From Candidatus Pacearchaeota archaeon (GTDB lineage: Archaea > Nanoarchaeota > Nanoarchaeia > Pacearchaeales > GW2011-AR1): a DNA stretch of 58,561 bases. The notes beneath the pieces were generated by a model. The model saw only the letters and a program-made list of their open reading frames with translations. It ran no database searches and was not told the DNA's origin. This document shows, in pieces, positions 31,128 to 39,900 of this stretch; within the stretch, counting starts at the first letter, position 1; each line of letters starts with the position of its first letter. Both the position numbers and the translations under genes were made by a program. The stretch lies in the NCBI GenBank assembly GCA_002690445.1, contig NZER01000242.1, forward strand, positions 1-58,561, read 5' to 3'.

Positions 31128-31413
31128 CCTCCACACCGTTGATCTTCGCGCTGTTGAGGCCCTGAGCCGCACGGAGTTTCATCAGCTCCAATAGGAGCGG
31201 CCGGAGCCAACCCCAAAGCCTTGGGCTCACTTCGATCACATCCCAGGGGTTGACCCGCTCCCCCCGAATGGAGTCCTTCAAGATGACTCTCAACCCGTTG
31301 TCAACAGAGAGAAGACCGAGGCCTAGAGCCCCCAAAAGTTCTTGGTCCTCTTCGACCGCCCTCTGAAAGAAATCCTTGCCAAGAGCCCTCGCCTTCTTGT
31401 ACCTGCACAACAC
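31087..31413 (-). CDS. Uncharacterised small protein
   Basis: The 108-residue product starts at the GTG at 31413, chosen because GGGAG lies six bases upstream and the predicted promoter is at 31464-31492. The sequence has a helical N-terminus and a WDVIEVSPRLWGWLRPLL segment. The longer upstream frame antisense to 31512 is not supported. Confidence 0.4.
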   Translation of the reverse strand: MLCRYKKARALGKDFFQRAVEEDQELLGALGLGLLSVDNGLRVILKDSIRGERVNPWDVIEVSPRLWGWLRPLLLELMKLRAAQGLNSAKINGVEVNGAAPRETLARP

Positions 31414-31463
31414 CCTCAACTCCCGCTCTGCGTGGGCCTCACCATGCCCTCGAAGCCCCCTTG

Positions 31464-31492
31464 TGATACCACACGAGAGCGCCAAATGACAA
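31464..31492 (-). promoter_or_regulatory. Early-type promoter with operator
   Basis: TTGTCA (31492-31487), 17 bases, GTATCA (31469-31464). The dyad copy CGCCAAATGACA (31480-31491) overlaps the -35 and lies between divergent genes. Confidence 0.45.
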
Positions 31493-31511
31493 TCACTGAA
31501 GGTGCCTTTCT

Positions 31512-31994
31512 GTGAACGAGAAGCTGCTGCTGCGGTACTTGAAGGTGAAGGCGCTTGCAGAGGGCGGTGATGGGGGAGAACGGGAGGTTGCGAAGAAGAT
31601 TCTTCGCCGTTTGGAAGAGAAACACCCAGGCATTGAAGCCGCAGCTTCTGCTTGCCAAACGGCGCGCGAGGCGTCCCCTCCACAAAGTGACGGAGGGCCA
31701 AGACCCGCCCGAACGGGGAACTGGGAGCAGATCTTCCGCTACGCAGCTGGGTTCTACTCAGCAGTCCGAGAGACTGTTGAGGACATCACAGATGCCTACT
31801 ACGGCAAGGAGCTGGCCGAAGTTGACGTGGGGATCGACGGCTACAGCCGAAGCGGCTCCGTCTTTGTCCGGCTAAAGTTCCCCTTCGACGTCGTGACAGA
31901 AGCCAGGAGCCTCAACCCTCCCCAAAAAGAAGCTTTCAGGCAGGCTCTCCATGACCGGCTGGAAGAGTACCTGGACGCGATCCTGGAGGAGTAG
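31512..31994 (+). CDS. DUF2786-like protein
   Basis: This 160-residue protein (GTG start) begins with a helical segment (LKVKALAEGGDGGEREVAKKILRRLEEKHPGI) like the N-terminus of the DUF2786 family found in phages and bacteria, then a linker and a C-terminal alpha/beta domain. Function unknown. The late promoter for the lysis genes starts at its 3' end. Confidence 0.55.
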   Translation: MNEKLLLRYLKVKALAEGGDGGEREVAKKILRRLEEKHPGIEAAASACQTAREASPPQSDGGPRPARTGNWEQIFRYAAGFYSAVRETVEDITDAYYGKELAEVDVGIDGYSRSGSVFVRLKFPFDVVTEARSLNPPQKEAFRQALHDRLEEYLDAILEE

Positions 31995-32044
31995 CACTCC
32001 GATGGTCCTCCCCCACCGGCCGAGGGCTGCAGTAGGACTACTTT
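31991..32044 (+). promoter_or_regulatory. Late-type promoter for the lysis cassette
   Basis: GTAGCAC (31991-31997), 39 bases, then ACTACTTT with -10 hexamer TACTTT (32039-32044); GGCCGAGGG at the middle position. Spacing is one base shorter than in the others. Confidence 0.55.
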
Positions 32045-32070
32045 GAAGAGTTGTAGAGGGACCTCCCCGA

Positions 32071-32475
32071 ATGGACCCGACCGAGATCGCTGCCCATCCC
32101 GGCACCATCGAAACAGTCTATGCCGTGCTGGCTGCGGCCGGCGCTCTTGTCACAGGTGCCGGAGGGACCATCCTCGCTTTCCTCAAGCTCGGGGCGAAAG
32201 CTCCAAGCAAAGGGGCAGGCTCGGAAGGCCTGGTTGGGGCCCAGAAGCAGATTGCCAATCTAGCTGACATTGTGAGGCTCTCCTCCGAGCTACACTCCAA
32301 GCTGCTCGACCCAGAAATTGAAGTTCAACGCCGCCTCATGACTGCTCAGATGACTCGCATTGAAGAGGTGCAGAAGCAGATCAAGGCCGACATCGACGCG
32401 ATCACCCGGGGGACCACCAACAACGCAGAGGCGATCGAAGTCATGGCTCGCCGCCTCAAGGAGCTGTCCCAGTGA
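32071..32475 (+). CDS. Holin-like membrane protein
   Basis: The 134-residue product has one N-terminal membrane helix (TVYAVLAAAGALVTGAGGTILAFLKLG, about residues 14-40) followed by a charged, coiled-coil C-terminal domain. It is the first gene of an operon ending in an endolysin. The topology resembles single-pass holins and pinholin regulators, but a virion membrane protein cannot be excluded. Confidence 0.55.
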   Translation: MDPTEIAAHPGTIETVYAVLAAAGALVTGAGGTILAFLKLGAKAPSKGAGSEGLVGAQKQIANLADIVRLSSELHSKLLDPEIEVQRRLMTAQMTRIEEVQKQIKADIDAITRGTTNNAEAIEVMARRLKELSQ

Positions 32476-32717
32476 GCACACAGGAAGCGCCCCTCCCCGT
32501 GGCCCCCCGCCTTGCATGTCAAGAGGCTGCTGACGCCTCCGTGAGAACTCTAGCTCTGGTACGCCGTCTCTTCGGCACGAGACTGCCAGGCAGCGACGAG
32601 TGGGAGGGGGACGACCCCTCACTCATCCGGAACTTGGAGAACGGCTCCAGGACCAAACTGCGAGAGGGGCTTCGGGCAGCCGGGTTTCACACTTTGAAGT
32701 TGGAAGAATCGAGTTAG
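32472..32717 (+). CDS. Small uncharacterised protein
   Basis: This encodes 81 residues from a GTG that overlaps the previous stop (GTGA). It is helical, without a membrane segment. It belongs to the lysis operon by spacing. Confidence 0.45.
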   Translation: MSTQEAPLPVAPRLACQEAADASVRTLALVRRLFGTRLPGSDEWEGDDPSLIRNLENGSRTKLREGLRAAGFHTLKLEESS

Positions 32718-32749
32718 CCTTTTGGCATACTTCCCCACAAGGTGACTCC

Positions 32750-33133
32750 ATGCTCCTCGCCGAAGACCCCTCAGAGCTGAGCGAAGAAGCCAAGGAGGTC
32801 GCACTCGAAGCGGCTCACGAAGCCATCCACGAGCTGCAAGCCGATGGCCTGAGCGAGGACGAAGCCCAGGACCTGCTCGTCCAGATCCTCGACGGCGTGT
32901 TGGCTTGGAGGCTCTTCCTCCAGGAGCCCCTCGCTTCCGCCCTCGAAATCGCAGATGGCCCGGCCATCTCCTTGGCCCTGGAGAAGGTGCTCCCTCACCT
33001 CAAGCGCGACCCTGACAAGATCGAGACCCGTGCAGCGGAAGCCGAGGAGAAGGGACGGCACAAGGTGGCAGAGCGCCGGCGCCGACGAGCAGCCCGAGTT
33101 CGGGAACGCCTGGCCGAGAAGGCTGAGGGGTGA
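32750..33133 (+). CDS. Helical protein with basic C-terminus
   Basis: The 127-residue product (ATG at 32750, after AAGGTGA) has an acidic helical first half and a basic end (ERRRRRAARVRERLAEK). It overlaps the endolysin start by four bases. Role in lysis unknown. Confidence 0.45.
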   Translation: MLLAEDPSELSEEAKEVALEAAHEAIHELQADGLSEDEAQDLLVQILDGVLAWRLFLQEPLASALEIADGPAISLALEKVLPHLKRDPDKIETRAAEAEEKGRHKVAERRRRRAARVRERLAEKAEG

Positions 33134-33936
33134 GCAGCCCCGTCCTGAAGAGGGGCAGCAAGGGAGTCGATGTCACCTACCTGCAGCAGCGCCTGGTCCG
33201 ACATGGACACTCCTGCGATATCGACGGCATCTTCGGCAAGGGCACGAAGACTGCTGTCAAGCAGTTCCAAGCCTCCCGGAACCTGACTCCAGACGGCGTC
33301 GTCGGCAAGAACACCTGGGCAGCCCTCAACGGGGAGGGAGAGGGAAGCGACGACATCCAGACGGAGAAGCCGCAGTCGGAGAAGGACAAGCTCATCGCCC
33401 TCATCCCCCCAGACATCGGACGTCGAGAGTCAGTCCTCATGTCAGCCGTCGCTGACCTCGGCAAGAGCGAGGCAGGCAGCTCCAACTTCAGCGACGAGAT
33501 CGCTCATCTGGTCGATGGCTACAACGAGTACTGGGGCATCCAGGCCAACAGCCACTACGCGTGGTGTGGGATGGCTTGCAGCTCCTGGATCGGCATCGGC
33601 TTGGGCAAAGGCTCCGAGTCCAAGAGCATGAACTGGCTCGCCACTCCGATGAAGAAGTTCTTCGGGGGAGCCGCCCAGTACGAGGCCTGGGGTCAGGACG
33701 AAGGGAAGTGGGCCGAGGAGACCGAGGTGGCTCCTGCAGGGGCTGTCTTCACCATGGCTAGGGGCGGCTCCAGCTCGGACCCCTCGCAGACGGCGAAGGC
33801 AGGGCATGCAGGCCTAGTCATCTGCGACAACGGCGACGGCACCATCACCACCATCGAAGGGAACACTTCGAATAGCGTGAAGAGTTACACCCGCAAGAAG
33901 TCAGACCTTCACGGCTTCGTCTGCTGGTGGGTCTGA
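33130..33936 (+). CDS. Endolysin: PG-binding domain plus CHAP-like amidase/peptidase
   Basis: This 268-residue enzyme has a peptidoglycan-binding domain (VLKRGSKGVDVTYLQQRLV ... WAALNG, residues 4-67) and a CHAP-like C-terminal domain with Cys in AWCGMACSSW (C146) and His in AGHAGLVIC (H226). It should cut peptide or amide bonds in the cell wall. There is no signal peptide, so release would need the holin upstream. The GTG start overlaps the previous stop (GTGA). Confidence 0.8.
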   Translation: MSSPVLKRGSKGVDVTYLQQRLVRHGHSCDIDGIFGKGTKTAVKQFQASRNLTPDGVVGKNTWAALNGEGEGSDDIQTEKPQSEKDKLIALIPPDIGRRESVLMSAVADLGKSEAGSSNFSDEIAHLVDGYNEYWGIQANSHYAWCGMACSSWIGIGLGKGSESKSMNWLATPMKKFFGGAAQYEAWGQDEGKWAEETEVAPAGAVFTMARGGSSSDPSQTAKAGHAGLVICDNGDGTITTIEGNTSNSVKSYTRKKSDLHGFVCWWV

Positions 33937-33937
33937 C

Positions 33938-34327
33938 CTAGAAGAGGTTCGAGCCTCGGCCCTGCAAGTAGGTGATGTTCACCTGCAGGTTGACTCCTGC
34001 CTCTGCCAAGAGGTAAAGGTTTGCCTCCCCTGCTTGAGAGAGAGACGGCCGGTCGCCCAAGTACCCCACCTCGTAGGTGATGCTGGACGACGTCGGGAGC
34101 ACCATGCAGTTCGCCAGCACCATCTCGGCAGGGTTGACCTCCTCCGTTCGCCAGAACTTGAGCAGGACGCGACTGTTGGCGTCCATGTTGTAGACGACCA
34201 AGGTTCGGCAGTTGTCTGGTGCTCCTTGAGCCCCCGCCCCATAGGCGATGTCGTCCACCGGAACGATCGTCGTCGCGTCGGGCAGGGTCAGCGTGAAGCC
34301 GATTCCGGGAAGGAAAGAGACAGACAT
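33938..34327 (-). CDS. Small beta-rich structural-type protein
   Basis: This encodes 129 residues, beta-rich with no membrane helix, similar in size and texture to the small proteins at 6488 and 18494-19981. It follows the Rad50-like gene by five bases, an unusual place for a virion protein. No family recognised. Confidence 0.4.
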   Translation of the reverse strand: MSVSFLPGIGFTLTLPDATTIVPVDDIAYGAGAQGAPDNCRTLVVYNMDANSRVLLKFWRTEEVNPAEMVLANCMVLPTSSSITYEVGYLGDRPSLSQAGEANLYLLAEAGVNLQVNITYLQGRGSNLF

Positions 34328-34332
34328 CGGAT

Positions 34333-35913
34333 TCAGACCTCGATGATGCTCCAGCCCTCAGGGGTCCTGGAAGGGACCACCGTGCTCATCAGGATCACCT
34401 GATCCGGGGCTCCGGTAAGGGCAGTCATCACGTCAGCTAGGGTATCCGGGTCCCAGCCCCTGTCTTCCGGCTCCAGAATGGACGGAGTGCTACCGTCCGA
34501 AAGGTCACTCTCGAACGAGAGGACAGCTAGGAGGACCCGTGCCGTCTCTGCTCCCGAGAGAGAAGTGTGGATCCTGCCATCCCTCTCCAGGCCCACGCGG
34601 CCCGCTTCAAGGTCCACAGAGAAGACTTCTCCTCCCGGAAGGAAGTCGGTGACTCCAGCCTCGAAAGCCTCCTTGCGCTGAAGGAGAAGCTCCTTCCCCT
34701 CAGACTCCCACGTCCGACCCAAAGCAGCGTGGAGGTCTGCCACAGCGCGATCGCTGGCGACCTCCTTGCGGAGGGCCTCCGCTTGACTCCAGACCCTCTT
34801 GTTGGCGTCGTGCGTGGCGAGCCGAGCCTTGACAGTCGAATGTTCTTCCATGACGGGGCCAACGTCCGCGACCTGTGCCTTCCTGTAAGCCTCTGCCAGC
34901 TGCTCGATCTCAGCCCTCCCCCGGCTGTACTGAGCTTGAAGCCTCTGGCGTGACGAGGTGTGGCCGAGCTTGGAGAGAACCCCGGCCCATCGGTCGAAGG
35001 CTCTCTGGATCTCTGCGCCCTTCCTCAGACAGACGTAACAGACATCATGGCCGAGCTGGACAAGATGCGCCCTTGTCAGGGCGTGAGCCTTGACAGCAAT
35101 GTCTGCAGTCTCGGCCTCTCCGGGCTCTGCTTCAGGCAGCTCCGTGATCTGGTCCTCCACTTGCTCCAAGACGCCTGCGAGACTCACGATCTTCTCTCGA
35201 AGCTGCTGGTGTTCAGCAGACGACATGATGTTCGGCGCGTGAGCCTGGCTCCAGAGGACCTCGCCTCTCTCCTGCAGTTCCTCCACCTCCTTGGCTGAGA
35301 GGGGCAGAGGGACTCCCTCAACCAGCCTGTCGATGGTCTTCTCCTTCCGAGTCGCCCCTGCCCGAAGGTTTCGGGCAGAGCCCTTGAGGGCTGCTGCCAG
35401 CTCTACCGGAGCGCGCTCGGAGAACTCTCGGAGGACTTCCTTCGCGTCCTCTTGTAGCAGGGGAGGAAGAAGCTCGACGAGGTCCTTCTGGGAGAGAGAG
35501 GAGCCCACCTTCTTCTCCAACCACGCCCGGATCTTCTTGTCGTCACCGGACAAGAGCGCCCTGATCGACTGGAAGGGGTAGTGGATCCTGTAGGGCCGCT
35601 CCTTGGTGGTGGCCTTCGGCTTGGAGAAGCCCCTGCCCTTCTTCTTTGAGGCCCAGGTGAAGAGCACGCCGTCTGACATCTCCACCTCGGCTTGGAGGGG
35701 AGCCCCAACAGGAAAGAGACGAGCGATGGCTGCCGTGGTCGCCACCCCGTCCCTCCCTTCCTGATCGTCAACGTAGCCAGCCGTTCCCAGCTTGAGAGCC
35801 TGGAGGACGGCTGTCTTCCCTGCCCCGTTGGGCCCCACGAGAACCGTCTTCGGCCCCAACTTCACGTCCACCCCTCCCTTGAGAGGAGACTTGACTCTTG
35901 CGGCGTAGATCAT
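34333..35913 (-). CDS. Rad50/SbcC/RecF-like ATPase
   Basis: The 526-residue protein has Walker A GPNGAGKT (about residues 28-35), a coiled-coil middle broken by a zinc-hook-like CYVC (near residue 295), an ABC signature region SLSGAETARVLLAVLSF and an acidic Walker B-like segment (PSILEPEDRGWD). This is the layout of short SbcC/gp46-type SMC ATPases that process DNA ends with a nuclease partner. The likely partner here is an exonuclease encoded elsewhere in the block. Confidence 0.75.
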   Translation of the reverse strand: MIYAARVKSPLKGGVDVKLGPKTVLVGPNGAGKTAVLQALKLGTAGYVDDQEGRDGVATTAAIARLFPVGAPLQAEVEMSDGVLFTWASKKKGRGFSKPKATTKERPYRIHYPFQSIRALLSGDDKKIRAWLEKKVGSSLSQKDLVELLPPLLQEDAKEVLREFSERAPVELAAALKGSARNLRAGATRKEKTIDRLVEGVPLPLSAKEVEELQERGEVLWSQAHAPNIMSSAEHQQLREKIVSLAGVLEQVEDQITELPEAEPGEAETADIAVKAHALTRAHLVQLGHDVCYVCLRKGAEIQRAFDRWAGVLSKLGHTSSRQRLQAQYSRGRAEIEQLAEAYRKAQVADVGPVMEEHSTVKARLATHDANKRVWSQAEALRKEVASDRAVADLHAALGRTWESEGKELLLQRKEAFEAGVTDFLPGGEVFSVDLEAGRVGLERDGRIHTSLSGAETARVLLAVLSFESDLSDGSTPSILEPEDRGWDPDTLADVMTALTGAPDQVILMSTVVPSRTPEGWSIIEV

Positions 35914-36137
35914 GAGGCGCAGTGCTCCGCATAGAGCTTGTTCAGCTCCGTGAGGTCACTGGACTGTTGGGGTTCGCTCTCCCCCTTCGCCCAGCGGTAG
36001 ATGGTCCGCCGAGAGACCCTCTGGCCCAAAGCCTCGCTGATCTCAGTTGCTGACATCTTGGCATCGCCCATCAGCTTCAAGACCATCGTTCGGGCCGTGG
36101 TGTCCTCGGCAGTCTGATGATTGTCGGTGTCGTTCAT
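35910..36137 (-). CDS. Small helix-turn-helix regulator
   Basis: The 75-residue product contains a clear HTH (SATEISEALGQRVSRRTIYRWAKG, residues 29-52), the fold of phage Cro/transposase-type DNA-binding proteins. The ATG has GGAGGG upstream. It overlaps both neighbours. It is the best small candidate for the repressor of the dyad operators, by inference only. Confidence 0.6.
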   Translation of the reverse strand: MNDTDNHQTAEDTTARTMVLKLMGDAKMSATEISEALGQRVSRRTIYRWAKGESEPQQSSDLTELNKLYAEHCAS

Positions 36138-36565
36138 GGTGAACCCTCCTCGGGAACAAGCTGCCACTCTCCTGCTTCCTGCTCCATGCCCTTGACCTTT
36201 CTGAGGTCCGGGCCCTTGAGCCAGAAGACCGGCTTGTGAACATCTAGGGCCAAAGACACGACCTTCGCCGTCCCTCGGCCCACCCTTCCCTTGGCCAGGA
36301 TCACGAACCCCTGAAAGTAGGGCTGTCGGTCCCGGTAGCTTCGCCCCGTCACGGCCTCCAGCGCCCAAGAATCCCAGTCGCCGCAGGCAGCAAATCGGGA
36401 GTCGTACCAAGAGAGGCTGTCCACCAGGTGTAGCTGGCTGTTCTTGGCCGCAGCCCTCACGGCCTTGAGACCAGTCGCCACCTCCTCCTCTCCGACCCCC
36501 CGAGGGAAGAAGACTAGAAGAGACAGCCGCTCTGCTGGACGCGGGGCTCCCATGCCATCTGTCAT
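36134..36565 (-). CDS. Rossmann-like uncharacterised protein
   Basis: This 143-residue product (ATG overlapping the upstream stop as ATGA) has strands LSLLVFFPRG and FVILAKGRVGRGTAKVVSLAL, then DVHKPVFWLKG, a layout recalling SLOG/LOG-type nucleotide-binding folds. No catalytic residues can be assigned. A perfect dyad copy TGCCA-TC-TGTCA sits over its first codons. Confidence 0.45.
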   Translation of the reverse strand: MTDGMGAPRPAERLSLLVFFPRGVGEEEVATGLKAVRAAAKNSQLHLVDSLSWYDSRFAACGDWDSWALEAVTGRSYRDRQPYFQGFVILAKGRVGRGTAKVVSLALDVHKPVFWLKGPDLRKVKGMEQEAGEWQLVPEEGSP

Positions 36566-36900
36566 AGCTGAAACCGTGACGCCCGGCAAACTCTCTTTCG
36601 CTTCTCCGGGAGTCCCAGAGCAGTCTGCAACCCTTCATGATCATTCGCCCTTCGTGAAGCCAAGAGGGAGGATCGGATGAGACGAGCGACCTCATCCATG
36701 CACGCCGCATCCTTCTCTCGGAAGTGCTCCTCAGTGGGCCCCGAAATCCTCTCTGAAAGAGCCACAAGGCGGGCCCGAACCATGAGCTGGTCCCGGCCTT
36801 TCAACTCCCCGTCCAACATGGACGCAAGGTTTCTCAGTTCGGCCCGAGCCGCCTGGCTTCTCGTGGCTCCAGCCTCTCGGGCGCTGTCGTAGCTGTTCAC
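36562..36900 (-). CDS. Helical protein downstream of polymerase
   Basis: The 112-residue product starts at a GTG directly after the polymerase stop. It is entirely helical and charged with no motif. Likely cotranslated with the polymerase. Confidence 0.5.
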   Translation of the reverse strand: MNSYDSAREAGATRSQAARAELRNLASMLDGELKGRDQLMVRARLVALSERISGPTEEHFREKDAACMDEVARLIRSSLLASRRANDHEGLQTALGLPEKRKRVCRASRFQL

Positions 36901-39900
36901 TCAGACCTCCTTCCAAGTGTGGCCCACGTCTGCACTGGCGCTGAAGACGACGCCAGGGAGGTTGGGGTGGATCTGATTCATGCACTCCTCCAAGAGGCCC
37001 GCGACCTCTTGGGCTGCGTCTTCTGGGCACTCCACGACGATGCTGTCGTGGCACTGGTTGATGATCCCCGTGCCAGGCCCCCACCGATGCAGAGGGATGG
37101 CTTCGTGGAGCTGTATGAGAGCCTTGTTCATCAGAGCAGCAGCGCTGGATTGGACAGGAAAATTGACGATCTGGCAGGGGTCCTCCCCGTCTAGGAAGTC
37201 CCTCCGCCTGCCTCCCACGGGCTCACGAAGGAAGTCCTGGGCCCGAAAGGTCTGGATCTCCTTCGCCCAGCCCGACTCGAACTCGGGGGCCCCCTTCAGC
37301 CAGTTGTCCCGCATCTTTCGGTACCTCCGAAGAGGCATCAAGGCGTAGGGAAGGTCTGTAGTCCCATCGTTTCGGGGCTTCCCGTCAGGCCTCTTGGCTG
37401 GGATCTCAGTGGAGCACATCGCCTTGTGCCCGGTCTCCACGGAGCCCATGTACTGGCTGAGGTACTGGACGACCTTCGCCAGGTTCCTCATCTCTGTCGC
37501 ATCTGAGGAAGCGCCCTTGAGGAAGACCCCGTTCTTGTCGAAGCACTTGCCTACTAGCTTCCCGGGCCGTGCAAACTGCTCGGGTGAGAGGCCAGCGGCG
37601 CTGCAGAACGCGGCACCGAAGCACGAGAAGGCCGTCATCGAGTGAGGGTCCTTCCCCTCGATGAAGGCGTCGAGGTACAGCCGAACCTTCCACAAGGCAG
37701 CAGCGATACGCAGCTCCAGCTGGTCCATGTCGGCCCCGACGAGAACGTGCCCGGGGGCTGCCGTGACCATGCCCCTCATCGCCGATGGAAAGTTCATGGC
37801 ATTGATGGGCTTGGAGCTGGACAATCGGCCGGTGACAGGAATATGAGCTGACCAGCCGGGGTGCATCCTCCCTGTCAAGGGGTTCACGATGCCCTGCTTC
37901 TTCTCGCCGTACTTCTCGCGGGTCTCCTTATCGACCCAATCATCGTCCTCGTCCCAGCCGAGGTCCGCTTCCATGTCCCAGGGGCGAAGCTTTACAACGT
38001 AGGTGCCAAGGACCTTCAGCGCCTTGCGGTACCGACGGAGGAGCTTGATCAGCTCCCTCTGGTCCTTCGGGACGGTCTTCAAGGTCAGGAGAGTGCGAAG
38101 GATGAGGTCTCCGGTCGAGCGATCCCCGGAGGAGGTCATCGTGTCCTTCTCCTTGAGGTCCGTCGCGTCGATATGCGAGTCGAGACCCCACTTTTCGAAG
38201 AGCACGTCGCGAAGCTGGTAGACCGAGCCCGGATTGAACTTGGGCATCCCCAGGAAGTCGCGAATGTCGGTCAGGAGCTTGTAGCGGACCGCGAGAAGTT
38301 TCTTCTCCTCCTTCAGCCGCTTCTCCTGATCCACGTACATCCCCACGGTGTGCATGTCGCCACAGATCTGCTGCATCTTCTGGTCGGACTGCCAGACCCC
38401 CACCTGGTCTCGAAGGGCAACCTGCTCCACCAGGGGAGGAAGGACACGGGCCGTAATGGCGACGTCTTTGACGCAGTTGTGGACGCACCCGTAGGGTGTG
38501 AAGAAGTTGTGGTTGTCCTCCACGTCGATGCAGTAGCGGCGCTGCGCCTTGTACTTCTGCGTCCTCTTCGATTCGTCCGACCCCCCCGGCTCATGCACGT
38601 AGGCCTCAACGCTGACTACGGTTCGGCAGGAGGCTCTCGCCCCCACACGGACCGGAACGTAGTCCACCTCGGCGTAGTGAGGGTAGTCTCGAAGCCGAGG
38701 GAGCTTGTATCGAGCACCCGAAGGGACGAAGGGGGCGATTTCCAAGGCCAGCTTGCGGGAGGCGATCGTCCCCAGCCGGATCACGTTGTCTGCCCCGGCA
38801 CAGGTCGAGCCGTAGCGCTCCCGGAACCACCCCACAGCCGCGTCGATATCCTCCCGAGGAAAGCCTTGAAGGTTGAGCACGAGGGTCTCGTCCCGCACGA
38901 GACGTCCCCCCCTCGACCCGTTGTTCTGGGGGTCCGGCTGGTACTTCTGTACGCACCCATCGTCGACGAGCAGCCACGCAAGGCCACGCGGCCCCAACTG
39001 GTCCAGGGCCTCCAGGGGAAGACGCTTCTTGCCGTCTCGGTAGACGAGGTCGTAGAGGCGCTTGAGCTGCCGCAGGTTCCTCGACCGAAAGGGTGCAGCC
39101 AGGCCTGCTCTCCCAGAGCGACCGTTGATCACGACGTCACGACCCGGCTGCACAGGGAGTGCCAGGAGCCACGGCAGCTCGGAGAGCTTCCAGGCCGTGA
39201 AGCCTGACTTCTGCGAGTGGGCTCCGCCCAGGGCAGCAGAACGAGCCTCTTGCGGCCGATCCCGGAAGGCAGGAGAGAGCACCAGGCTGCTGTCGCCTAG
39301 CACAGTCCCAAGGATGGCCTTCCTCTCGTCCTCTGAGAGCTGGTGCTCCCTGTCGAAGAGCAGGTCCCCGGGCTTCAGGTCTTGGGCCTCCACCTCTCCC
39401 CCAGGTCCGATGAGGCGGTGGTCAGGCGTGCAGATGAGCCCCCGGTGCGCGTCCCGCTGACCTGCGACCTTCACCCGGAGCCAAGTGACCTCGGGGTCCT
39501 TGTTGTAGTGCCAGCCTGTGACCTGCTTCCACTCCAGAAGACCGTCTACTTGGGCTGAAAGGACCTTCCCGGCCCACCTGTTGCGGACGATCTCCTCGAT
39601 GGGCTTGTTCCCCTCCTCAGTCACGACAGGAGTGCCCTCGAACAGGCAGTACTCGTGAAGCTCTTCGTCAGACTCACCCCCCAGAGCCAACTTGTTCCCT
39701 TCACGGCCGCATTTCCAGCTCGGAGCGTCCGTGTAGAGGCTGGCCACGAAGCTCAGGCTGTGAGGCAGCTCCGACTCGACGTTGCGGTGCAGGAGCATCG
39801 TGTCCAGGACTGGCTGTGGGTCGACCCCCATCTGGTTCTGGAGCACCAAGCGGTCGTAGTAGCCCGCGTTGTGCCCAGCCTTGACGATGTTCGGGTCCGA

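Noticed and set aside
37861..39207. 448-residue open frame on the plus strand
   Set aside because: Antisense to the polymerase and its intein; no domain.
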